Source: Papilionanthe hookeriana x Papilionanthe teres
Lineage: Eukaryota; Streptophyta; Magnoliopsida; Asparagales; Orchidaceae
Direction of reading: 5' to 3'
Assembly: GCA_022702705.1 (NCBI GenBank)
Contig: CM040427.1
Span: forward strand, 70,282,783-70,346,782
DNA length: 64,000 bases
Part shown: in pieces, positions 1 to 10,576 of the stretch
Layout of the letters: every line of letters begins with the position of its first letter
Numbering within the stretch: the first letter of the stretch is position 1
Notes under the pieces: model-generated
Database searches by the model: none
What the model saw: the letters and a program-made list of their open reading frames with translations, nothing else
What the model was told of the DNA's origin: nothing
Program-made: the position numbers and the translations under genes

Positions 1-378
1 TGGTCAGCTTCTGGGCCGAAGGTCGTCACGCTTGCAACTCCATAGGGTTACACTGAATCTGATTCACTGTGTGGCAGAGATTTTAAAAATGGTCTATCTC
101 AATCCTGGAAATTATGGGGAGTGGGTCCACAAGATTAAGGGCTATCTAATTCAATTCTCATCAACTACACTCATATCCTCAGTGAGGGTAATAGACTCCG
201 CTAATAACCTTTGCTAGACTTCATGGTGAATACTGAAAACATTGTAGTATCTAATTCTCCCCCACAAGCTTTAGTTTTTGTAGCATGGTGATGCCCTAGG
301 TGTCCCTTTGTGTGGTTCATGTAAGTGTTTTCTTCATAGTTAATATATGGTCACTGGGGTGTTCCCCTTAGTACTTAG

Positions 379-417
<39 letters not shown>

Positions 418-849
418 TGAGAGAAGTTTCGAGGAGATGCTCTATCAAAAATTGCCTTCATTTGAATCAACGAAAGGGTAACTTCAGTTACATTTGAACT
501 TATATATATGTATTTAAGATTTTACTAAGTAAAGTTTTCATGAAATTCCTATCATCTCGAATACCTTAAGTAATTTAATATTGAAAAATATAGCTGCCTT
601 GAAAATAAATGGAAAACCAGAAATCTTAAACTTGATGACTAAATAACCTTTATCTCTACAAACTTAATTTAATTATTTTAAAATATTTTCAGAAAATCTC
701 ACATAATATTTACTGGAATCAAATCTATAAGAATTCGAATAAAAACTTTACTACAAATAATCATTATCATGTAGTATATAAATTACTTGGGGACTAATAA
801 TAGTTCATTTGGGGATTTTGACTACAAGAAAATATATTATAAAATTTAT
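1..849. other. AT-rich stretch, possible gene tail, (TA)n tract
   Basis: No gene can be supported. The first 45 bases read as an open frame ending in TAG at about 43-45 and could be the last codons of a gene lying left of the window, but that is a guess from reading frame alone. A pure (TA)n microsatellite lies at about 380-414. The rest is AT-rich with no recognisable coding sequence. Confidence 0.4.
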
Positions 850-2335
850 ACCAATTTCATATGAAATTATGTACTTTAAATAAAGGTATTTTCTCGTTTT
901 ATTATAGAATGAAGATTTATAGGTGTTGAGAACAAAAAAGAGCAAAAAGGAGCGAATCTGGAGCAAAAAAAAAGGATAAAATTTTTATGAAAATTGAAAT
1001 CGTCCCGCCGACGGCGAGATTTAAGCGCGACGGCGAGATTTACGCCGACGGTGAGATTTGCCGCCGACGGCCAGATTTTCCAAAGTTTTGACAGGAGCAT
1101 AATAAGCCCGGCCGACAGCGAGCTCCGAATGGTTGGGGCCTTGCTTTTGTGCTTTCCGCCGACGGCGAGATCGAGCTCCGCCGACGACGAGACAGTTGAT
1201 TCAAGCCAAATTCGATGAATCCTGATGCGTTTTAAAGAGGTGCTTAAGCAACTACTGAAAATATGACTTTCCTAGCGTAGACGACTTTGTTGCTATGTGT
1301 GGGCTGTATTGGTGTCAAATTAGTGTTTCCTTTTATAGTAAGAGTTAGTGTTTAGTGTCTTGGTGAGTTAAAAGTGTGTTTGCCATAAGAAGAGTTTATG
1401 TTCCAGGAATCTACTCTGTGGAGAAGAATCGAGATAAGCATATTTGTTTGTTTTTTTATAACTTTAAAGGAACTACAATACTGTTATTATTCTCATGCAT
1501 TCTAAGAGTTTCTTCATTTTCCTCATGTTGAGGTTTTATGAAATGAAGAATTAAAAGAGTTGTGCTGTTAAATATTAAATCGAGATTGTGATAATCTTTT
1601 ACTTAAATCTTAATTTACTTTCAATTTGGCTAACTGAAATGTTAATATATGTTGAATTATCAACTATAGTAAAGATTTCATCCAAGATTCGGTGAATTCA
1701 AAAGCCTTGAAAGAGAGGGTGCAAATAAATAGGAAATGTATTAATTATCAGACGAAGAATCGAATATTTTAGTGTGACAAACTAAAATCTTCAATTTGGT
1801 ACTATTATTCGGGGAGTCGGGCGTAGATGTTACCAAAGTAGGGGAACGGGAGTTCAAGTGGCAAAATTAGTATCCTCCTCAAAATTGTAATAAATTTAGT
1901 AACCAAACATATGCATTAGTCAATGTTCTTTACACTTAGACTAGTAAAAGAATAGAATTCTCCTATTCGACACAATATAATTCTAAACTCATTTAATTAT
2001 TCATTCACTCAATCCTCTTAACAAGGAGAAGATACTTTCTAAATTGACTTATATATTCTGCCTTTTAAGTATTAGTTTTAAGTTTAAGTATTCTTCATTT
2101 TTCGTATACTATACTAAATTAGATTAGTAATCGACTTTACTAAAAAATTAGTCTCAGAATTTAACTTCCCTGTGATCGATATTCAGGACTCCAATGTAGC
2201 CCTTTATTACTCGAGCGATACGTATACTCGTGTTGATTAAAGGGGAGGAGTACAATCACATTACTTTGAAAAGGATATATAACTTTATTAAGCTTAATAA
2301 TTATATATATCCTTCTATTTTTACCCTACTCTCCC
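850..2335 (+). repeat. Degenerate forward LTR relic of the Athila-type family
   Basis: The stretch follows, in the same order and orientation, the 3' half of the LTRs at 40759-44330 and 53912-57482. Shared landmarks are the GGAGCGAAT block (near 950; 42890 in the good LTR), the palindrome cluster, the TTTTAGTGTGACA block near 1770, the ACCAAACATA block near 1900, and the GATCGATA...ATACGTATACT block near 2170-2235 close to the LTR end. It is heavily diverged and no internal element region follows, so it is an old solo or truncated LTR. Confidence 0.7.
1004..1191 (+). repeat. Relic cluster of about seven CGCCGACGGCGAG-type dyads
   Basis: Copies start near 1004, 1023, 1041, 1059, 1107, 1155 and 1176. 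The first is CCCGCCGACGGCGAG and later ones carry one to three changes. They occupy the same place in this LTR relic as the six-copy clusters in the two complete LTRs. GC content is far above the surrounding AT-rich DNA. Confidence 0.75.
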
Positions 2336-4455
2336 CCTAGGCCGAATTCTTATATTTGTACCAGGTCGTGTCCCTAAAAATTTTAATGAACATTTTCTTC
2401 ATCAAAGCATAATAGGTTCAATTTTCCTTCAAACACTCAAAAGATCATAAAAGTGCTCGGTTAACAACCCTAAACAACTTTTTAAATCCATTGAATCGTT
2501 TCGAGTTCTTCCGAACTCTATTATGTTGATAAATCAATCATCTAAGTTTTGTGTTTAGGTTATGCTCAATGTTACACCTCAATTAACCCATGAGATGGGA
2601 CTAGCAAGCTCGAGCTTCGCAGTTTTAAGGGAGATTAATTATGGTTTATCTTCCAACTAACCTCAAGTATTTAGATTAAACTTAGCTTACTATACAAATT
2701 TTCAAAAAGCATAAGGGCTAAATGTGTAATTTTGGAAAAGTCACATTAAGTATATTTAATTCATTTTTAGAGACTGCTTGCAGCTCAACCTTTGGCTCGT
2801 GACTTTAGGGCAAGGATTATTAACTTCCTAACTCATGCCCCAAACATTTAGATGATCTAAATCGATTTATTCTTCTAGATAATTACAATTATACTCTTCT
2901 TTTCTAAAAGTTGAAGTTAATTGATTTCTACCTCTTACCTCCTCTTATTTTAATCATCCTAAAATATTTTTTATGATAAAAATATTATCCCTTAAGTTTT
3001 TAACCCATCCTAAATTTTTATTAAAGTAGAAGGCATTTTATAATTTTGCCCTCGGGCTCCTATCTTCATAAATCTTTTAAATTGATTCGTAGAGGCTTGA
3101 AAATTTGCTGACCTATCTCTCATGGGTTAACTAAAATACCATAGAAGGAATTATGATTTTTTTATCTTTATTTAATTTATATAATTATTTAATCCAAATA
3201 GTAATTTTCAAGGTTAATTCATTTAATCAATAAAGGAAAAAACTTTGTGTTCTTAGAAATATTATTAAAGATTCTCTCGCCGCAGGACCCTAGGAATAAT
3301 ATTTGTGAATTTTTTAATTATATTTTAATTTTAAAAATTATTTGTTGATCTTAGAATTAATTACATAAAAATATAAATTAATCAAAAATTACTTTTTATG
3401 CTTTCGATAAATCTCCCTAAGTCCAAATAACTCGCAGAAACAAAGTTTTCACTTTAGGATTTTTATTCTATTTATTATAATTATTTTAATGAAAAAAATT
3501 AAGAAAATATACATTTTTAGTATTTAAAAATAAGGTAAATTAAAATTCAGAAAATTAGAAAAAAATTATAAAGGGTCCTAAATCCTCTTAGGGGACAATT
3601 TATGAGGCTTTAATGTATTTTTGTATCTTTTATGTTTTTTCATTATTTTTAATTATTTAAAAATTATAAAAGAGCTTAAAAAATAAACTTTTTATTTTAA
3701 TTTTCAATTTTATTTTTCTTTGTCCTTCCGTCTTATGGAACTACTTCAAACTAATTCTTTATAGTTTTCTAATTTATATTTTAGATTATATAATTATTTT
3801 AATAAAAACTTCATATTTATTTAGAATATTAGATTCTTTGTATCAAAAATAATTTTAATGACCTCGGATTTTTACAGGAGCCTCATGAAATGTTAAGCTT
3901 CAATTTGCCTCATTTTGATAATTATTCGAATTATTTTTTGTATTTTTTCCAATGGCACTTTTATCCGGGATATAGGGTCCGAGTGGAGTTCCACCAACAG
4001 TGGTGCGGCCTTGGTGGAAGATTTATTCGCAGGCTTCAATTGTTGGGGATTTCAAATGGGAAGCTTCTTATCTTTGCTCTACGTGCTTCAAGAGTACTTC
4101 AATTTAAGGATTAGTGGAATTTTATGGGGTGGCAAAGAAAATGTCTTGATTTTAGCTCTAAAATAGAGCCTGGAGCAGGGGGAATGAGGGCTGAAAATGG
4201 TGGGGATGAGCTCGGGGTTGGGGAAGGTATGAGAACTTTTACAAGTTTTGTTAAGGTTTTCGACTCTTCCCGTTGTCCGCGAGGCACAGTCCTATAGAAG
4301 AGGCCATGGCTACCATCAAGGCAAGCCATGGCAAGGAGCCACGTGGCAGAGGGAAGAAGAGCTCCATGACTAATGGCAATGACACATCAGTGGAGTCCCG
4401 ATCCCCGAAAAATATATGTGCTTACGATTTAGATATGAATATTATGATTTTATAA
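2336..4455. other. Gene-free AT-rich stretch
   Basis: No coding sequence is recognised in any frame. The part from about 3960 to 4400 is less AT-rich and may belong to an unrecognised LTR, but no paired copy is present in the window. Short open frames here have no recognisable similarity. Confidence 0.4.
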
Positions 4456-5350
4456 TATGATACTACGTAAGTATACGTCTCGTTTATCAAGTAACATAGG
4501 ATTCTTCGATTAAGCCTTAGATATCGAACTCATGAAATATAAAACTTTTAACTAAATAAGAAAATTATTTTTACTTTTTTAAAAGACTTTTAAAAGTATG
4601 TTTTGATTTCAGAAATTCGGTGTTATTTTTGGTATTTATAAAAAGCTAAGCAGGAAATGAAAATTATCAGAACTTTAAAAACACGATTTAAAACACTAGG
4701 AAATAAAATATCTTTTCTTTCTCTTATAAAGCAAACATAATTATGAAAGTATTTTTACAAGTATTTAAATATGTCGTGACAAATAAAGAGCAAATTTATT
4801 CTTTACCCTTACTTGTCTTATAAAGAACATTGGTTAATTTGAAATTTTAAAATTTTGAAAATGGTTAGGTAAGGAAGATACCAAAATTACCTAGAGTTTC
4901 CTCGATTCCCTCCACTGGGTTAACTTCTCATAACAAAATTTAAAATATCAAACCAAATTAGGGGGCTTTAGCCTGTCACTCTAAAGTCTCTAATTTTACA
5001 CCCCATTAAAAACATATCTCTTAATATATTTGCATTCAATTATATGGACTACAATTTACCCATATAATTGTAATATGTGATTTTTATCAATTACTGCTTC
5101 GAGACAATACCACATCGATCTATATAATCATACAACAAATTTTAACATCTTATCTCAAGCAAATTAAAAAGTAAATTAAGTTCATGGAATTATATTTTCA
5201 CAACTTATTTCAACTTTAAACACTTATACATTCCACAACAATCCTACATATTTTTACATTGAAATTTATCTATGAGTTTCCAATAAGATTCTTTTACTAC
5301 TAGAGCATTTACAAATTCAGATCACCAAAATTTAGCTCTAGAAATTATTC
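4456..5350 (-). repeat. Reversed LTR relic of the Athila-type family
   Basis: Read on the minus strand, the block near 4463-4500 matches the LTR 3' region (ATACGTATACTTGCGTAG and the following TACTTGAT-like bases). The block near 4790-5000 matches the LTR segment containing the CTTTAC...AAGAATA and TTTTAGTGTGAC landmarks. It is strongly diverged and its outer limit at about 5350 is uncertain. No GC-rich dyad cluster is recognisable in it. Confidence 0.6.
5262..5347 (+). repeat. Dispersed repeat, copy 1 of 2
   Basis: About 86 bases shared with 63836-63921, with only a handful of mismatches (shared blocks GAGTTTCCAATAAGAT and AGCTCTAGAAATTA). It lies at the end of the reversed LTR relic, so both copies may derive from the same repeat family. 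Confidence 0.7.
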
Positions 5351-6934
5351 AAGCTTTTAGTTACTTCATACATGTATCATCTATCCAAAATGTATTATTC
5401 ACAAATAAAAAATACACAAAAACATCAATTGATATCTTTAATAAACAAGATATTAATTTAATAGCAATCCATAATCTCATTTTATCAGACAACTTTATCT
5501 CCAACATAAAACTAAGATATTAATCAACGTTGCGACGAATTATGATCATTTCCTCTCCTTAAGTTGCCACCTATAATTATTAGGTTACTATGTGGCAATT
5601 TGGGACATGTACACAAACCTAATCAACTGCAATAGGTTTATGGGTTCATGTCCACAACAAAATAATTATCTAATGCAGATTAAGATGTGGGATGAAACAC
5701 TACATATTTAAGCATCCGGTTATCAATATTGTAAACCTTATTGTTGAAGATGAATGTGATTTAACATGAATGTCGCAATGATTCCCTATTCATTTTTACC
5801 CTTCTTTTATCACACTTCCCTACTTCAGATGATCTTCGAGGTAATTTTATTTTTTTAAAACAAATAGACTTATATTATCTTATTGTTTCTATAGTGTATG
5901 ACAATATGAAAACTTTGGAGCATTACACAAAATTTAAAATTTTTTGTGAACTCGAAAATTATTTTGCCATTAAAAACAGCCTTAAAACATCTTTGGCATT
6001 TTAAGCGATCATACAATTTTCTAAAATATCTAAAAGTTTATTTTGCAACCACAGGAGAAGTTGTGAGCATAGCCAAGCTAAGTTTGATTGAGCTTATAAA
6101 GCACATGGGTCATAAATGTGCTCAAATGACATGTATACATGCTCAAGCTCTACAATATGGGACATTATATAGATGCCCAAGCTTTTGCACTTCTTTAAAT
6201 TTGGTATGGATACAATGCAACTAGACAATATTCACCTATGCTTGGGTTTTAAATTTTAATTTATTCTATGTAAGCTAATGCAAGGCGCGCGCACACACAC
6301 ATAAGCTTAGTTTATTGGTCTGAATTTTGTGATATACAATGATGAGGGCGTATATATCATAGCGTCGAAAAAGGCACAAGTGTTATATTTGTTTAATCTT
6401 CATGCTATTTATACCTTCTTTGACCAAAAAGAGTTGAGGGTAGTTGTGCTTTACCATCCTCTTCACCAAGTCAGTAAAGAGCATCCATTCTTGTTCTCCA
6501 ACGGAGCCTTTGATGATAATAATGAGTCCTTGAATGTGTCAAAGTTTGTGTATTTTAGCTTTTAGCATTTGACATTTGCTTCAAGTAAATACTTTTCCAA
6601 CTCCTCATAAATGGAGAATTTTTCCAAGTTATGATGTCCATGACAAAATTTGACAGCACTTCCACATGGAACCTTAAAAATTTCATGTAACACCCTTAAA
6701 AGGAGCGTTGGAGGAGATGGGAACCTTACTTGTGATGTTGTAAAAGGTATTAAAAAGAAAAAGATCAATGGAGCTCATTCTTGAAACCTACTAGTTATAC
6801 CATAAAAAAGGTAACTTTTTGTGGTGAAATATTTGTAGAGTTTCATTACCTGCATGCTTGTTATCTTGCATAAAGCTAGAAGGTATAAACAAGAGAAGAG
6901 AGGTGGAGATCCTAATCCGACTAGTAAATGAGAA
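5351..6934. other. Gene-free AT-rich stretch
   Basis: No gene, RNA gene or complete mobile element is recognised. Small open frames at 5946-6224 and 6329-6565 have AT-driven composition and no recognisable domain. Confidence 0.4.
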
Positions 6935-7398
6935 TAAAGGTCCGTTTGGCACTGATTTTTTGCAGCAGTTCGGTGTGAAAATACCCAAGATGTCGTTTGG
7001 TAGTTGCTGTGAGGCAGTTTTTTTGGAAATGCCATATGAAACACGATTGCATATTTGATCACGCGACCCGCATTTCTTCGTGATTCTTTTACAGCCCTAC
7101 TCTATGGCTTGTATCATCCCGCTCTTCACTCTCTCGAGCCTCTCTCCCCTCTCTCACGGTTTTTTGTCCCTAAAGCTAACACTATCTCTCTCGATCCTCT
7201 TTGATCCATGGCTCTGATGGCTGGGTTTCGTTACTGTTTGTTTCGGTTAGTTACAGTGATTATTGTGGTAAGCTTGCCTTTCTTTTCCTCTCCCTCTCCC
7301 CTTTGTTCTTCGGCTCAGTTTGGATCATTGGCTCTCCATCTCCCCACAGTATTTTGTACCATTTTCTATCCGAACATTTTGATATTGTAATAAAAATT

Positions 7399-7704
7399 TT
7401 AGTTCTTTGTGCTCTATTTGGTTAATGGTTTGGGTTCTCTGTGCTCTAATTGATCGGTGGTTTTTGGGTTGTTGTGCTGATGTTGGATTTTGTGATTTTA
7501 TTGGGTTCTCTGTGCTCTACTCGGTTGATGATTTTTGTTCTATGTGCTATATCTGATTGATAGATTTGGGTTCTCTATGATCTATTCAATTGATGGATTT
7601 GGGTGGAGGTACTGTGATGTTGAAATTTACAATTTTATTAGGCTCTCTGTGTTATATTCAATTCGAATGCCTGGCTTCTCTGTGCTCTATTTATTTGATG
7701 GTTG
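7399..7704 (+). repeat. Degenerate repeat around GGGTTCTCTGTGCTCTA
   Basis: The phrase GGGTTCTCTGTGCTCTA or close variants recur at about 7399, 7431, 7503, 7534, 7566, 7640 and 7675, each followed by a TTGATGG-like tail. Unit length varies from about 30 to 75 bases. The array lies in the 5' part of the Harbinger element, upstream of the transposase. Confidence 0.7.
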
Positions 7705-7854
7705 CGCTATGATGTTGGTTGTTGTGCAAATTTAGTGGTGGTGGTGATTGCATGTGGAAATTAATTAAAATACAAATGAGTTTTGTGGTTGTGCTATAAT
7801 GCTCTGGTTGGCAGTGGTTTCCCAAAATTATGGATTTTATGGTGTGGAGGGGAT

Positions 7855-8117
7855 GGTGTGCAGTGTGGAGGTGGTGTGCAGGCAGTTGTGTGGTTTGGAG
7901 TTGGTGTGTGGTGTGGAGGTGGTGGCGTGTGGTGTGTTGGCGGTGGGGTGTTGTGTGGATGTGGTGGTGTGTGGTGTGGTGGTGATGGTGTGTGGATGTG
8001 ATGGTGTGTGGTGTGGAGGTGGTGGTGGTGTGGTGTGGTGTGGAGGTGGTGTGTGGATTGGTGTGTGGAGGTGGTGGTGTGTGGTGTGTGGTGTGGAGGT
8101 GGTAGTGTGTGGTGTGT
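7855..8117 (+). repeat. GTGTGGAGGTGGTG minisatellite
   Basis: A purine- and G-rich array built from GTGTGG, GGAGGTGGTG and GGTGGTG units fills this stretch almost without interruption. One strand carries nearly all the G, so the opposite strand translates as His/Thr/Pro-rich open frames that are not genes. Dense GG runs make non-B DNA structure plausible. It sits between the repeated 5' part and the transposase of the Harbinger element. Confidence 0.85.
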
Positions 8118-8224
8118 GACACAGCCCGTATACATTGATCTTTTGGAGGAACTGCACATGAATCGTGAACTTCTTGGCTTCTCTAGGAAGACTTCCATAT
8201 AGGCGTTAGCAATAATCCTTAACC

Positions 8225-9230
8225 CTCTACATTTTATCACAGAATGAATCTATGCGAGGAGCCATGAAATAATTCCAGCACTCATCAGAAATAATTAGTA
8301 GATATTTTTTATTTGGGTTGACTGCACTAATGAGTTTCTCACCACAAATTATTAAACCTGATGACTCAACATTCTAGCGGACCTCTCTTAGAGATTTTAC
8401 AAGACCCACGGTATATGTCATATTTTAAGGTATTTATTTATTCTTTTTCCTCCAGAATTCAAATAAACACCGCAAATTTGATTTCATGTTGAACTCTTTA
8501 AAATTGTGTTGAAGTGATTGATGGAATACGCATGGATGTACATGTTTTGAATAATAAAAAGATCGCATTTATCAGGCGATCTGAATCACCAACACAAAAT
8601 GTCATGGCTATGTGTGACTTTAATATGTGCCTCACTTTTTGTGATAGCTCATTGGGAAGGGAGTGCACATAACTGTCGCATATTCAAATTTGTCACAAGA
8701 ACTCAAAAATACAACTCTTCACCCACCGCCTGGTTTGCTTGGGTCTAACTAATGAAATATTGTTTTTAACTAATTAATTGTTTTTCTTCCAGTTAGTTAT
8801 TATTTGGATGGTGCTAGATACCCCTTACAAAGAGGATTTCTAAAACCATATTTGGATACCAAATATCACTTTCCTGATTTTGAAAGAGCCACCAATGTCG
8901 TTCGAGGTAGGAAATAAATGTTTAACTAGAGACACTCGTCCTTATGCGGTGTCATTGAAAGAGCTTTTAGAGCGTGGAAGAAAAAATAAGTCTTACTGCG
9001 GAATATACCGACATTTATTTCCCAAACAAGTGCAGATTGTGGTGGTCAAAATGACTCTCCATAACTATATTCGGCGGCATCCTTTGTGCAATAACATCGA
9101 CTTCAACTAGGCTGATGAATACCATTCACACGTCCCTACTAAAGTATATGAATATCGTCTCAGACAATCTTTATCATAGACAAACGATGAATTACCTGAG
9201 ACTTATACTCATGATGGGGAAGGTGAATGG
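8225..9230 (+). pseudogene. PIF/Harbinger (HARBI1-like) DDE transposase, decayed
   Basis: Blocks characteristic of the plant Harbinger transposase appear in order. First an FQHSSEIISRYF segment (about 8273) followed by SFSPQIIKPDDSTF, then DPRYMSYFK (about 8393). A probable short intron leads to VIDGIRM, holding the first catalytic Asp (8520-8522), then PTQNVMAMCDFNMCLTF (about 8591). YYLDGARYPLQRGF holds the second Asp (8807-8809). RHSSLCGVIERAF holds the catalytic Glu (8957-8959), then a KQVQIVVVKMTLHNYIRRHPLCN tail. All three acidic residues survive, but in-frame stops (two just before RHSSL) and at least two frameshifts break the frame. The family cuts and pastes DNA at TWA targets. This copy cannot encode a working enzyme. 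Confidence 0.85.
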
Positions 9231-9650
9231 GAGATGATATAATTGACAGAGCAGATTATAGATGTCATCGTTCGATGTTGAATTGACCGATTGTATTTTT
9301 TTTTTTTTGCTACATTATTTGCAATGTGTTTTGAAAATTTTTATTATTTGTGGCATCGATGTTCTTATTGTTGTGCAACAGATTACAGACTTCAACAGGG
9401 CTGATGAAGACTTTTCACATATCCCTACTGAAGCATATGAATATCGATAGGCAAAAGATGAATTATCTGAGACTTGAACCCAGGATGGGGAAGGTGCAGA
9501 GATGATGATAGAGTTGAGATAGTGAATTAAAGATGCCTTTGATGGCTATTGAACGGACTGATTGTTTTTTTTTTTTTTTGCTACTTCTTTGATATGTGTT
9601 GTAAAAATTTTTATTGTTTATTGTATCGATGTTTTATCCAGTCATCTATA
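9100..9650 (+). repeat. Internal tandem duplication of about 270 bp
   Basis: The stretch from about 9105 is repeated from about 9385. Both units start with an ADEx-containing transposase C-terminal tail, continue through GAGACTTxxACyCAxGATGGGGAAGGTG, then a run of T followed by GCTAC, then AAAATTTTTATT and ATCGATGTT. The first unit is joined to the transposase body and the second repeats only the last codons and 3' flank. The units have diverged, so the duplication is old. Confidence 0.75.
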
Positions 9651-10576
9651 TTTTAAATCTCAATTTTATTTCTTGCTCTTTTGCATGTTTTCTTCCCCGC
9701 ATGGATGGCCAATGTGGCAACCGTCGATATAATATTGAATATAAATTTTTATTGCATGTTTTATTTTGGGTTTTAGAGGTCTATTATGAGACATTTGACC
9801 TTAAGGGTTATTGTGGATGACCTTTATATCGCAATCGGTTCTTGTCACATGTGAAATCCCAATTAAGGTAATCCAGTTCATCTCCTTTTTCGGCGTTATG
9901 ACTTTTAAGGTTTTTCTGGATGATCTTTTTTTGGTGATATGCATATGTAACACATACAAGCTCGGCATTACATGGTTTAAAGGCAACCAAGAACTCTTTT
10001 TTATAAGATATGTTATCTTCTTGTAGTGACAGATTCGACGGTTCATACTATATTCTCTTCAACCTCACAGTTTAATAAAACTTGCATTGATTACTTCTTT
10101 TTTATTTTGTTAATGTTGCATCTAAGGATTTGTGATTTGTTGTTTTAAACCTTTAGAAAAGATGAGTTTGAGGACCTTAGGTACCTCCAGAATATTGTAG
10201 TGCTAATGTGGACTACAATGTTCATTGTTTACTTCGCGACAACTATATAGCTCTTGGAGACGGTTTTATATCAATTAAATTCAAAAAACAATTTTATCAT
10301 ATTTTTAATTATTATTTTAATAGTCTTTCTTTTTAATGTTGATTGTCGTGTTCTTGTTTTCTGAGGTGTTTGTTTTTATTTTGTAACATTAAGACTGAAT
10401 ATTTGCTTTCAAGTATGAAATGTGTAAGTAAATAACACTATAGTATAGAGACATAAATGTCATTTGTTCAGAAACAGCTTCAACACAACTGTTTTAAAAC
10501 TGCAAAAAATAAACAGACATCTAGCTTTTGCCCAGCAGCTTTTTGATAAGCTGCAGCTGCCCCAAACAGACTCTAA

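Larger units (their letters stand above)
6938..10573 (+). mobile_element. Decayed PIF/Harbinger DNA transposon
   Basis: The left end reads AGGTCCGTTTGGCAC and the right end, reverse-complemented, reads GAGTCTGTTTGGGGCAG. Both are of the plant PIF/Harbinger TIR type. The 3-bp target duplication TAA is present on both sides (6935-6937 and 10574-10576), which is diagnostic of the superfamily. The 3636-bp interior carries a mutated HARBI1-like DDE transposase at about 8225-9230, two internal repeat arrays (7399-7704 and 7855-8117) and a tandem duplication around the transposase 3' end. The second, Myb-like ORF usual in autonomous members was not recognised. Stops and frameshifts show it is dead. 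Confidence 0.82.

Noticed and set aside
7691..8240. His/Thr/Pro-rich minus-strand open frames and matching plus-strand frames
   Set aside because: They are translations of the GTGTGGAGGTGG minisatellite in several frames at once.
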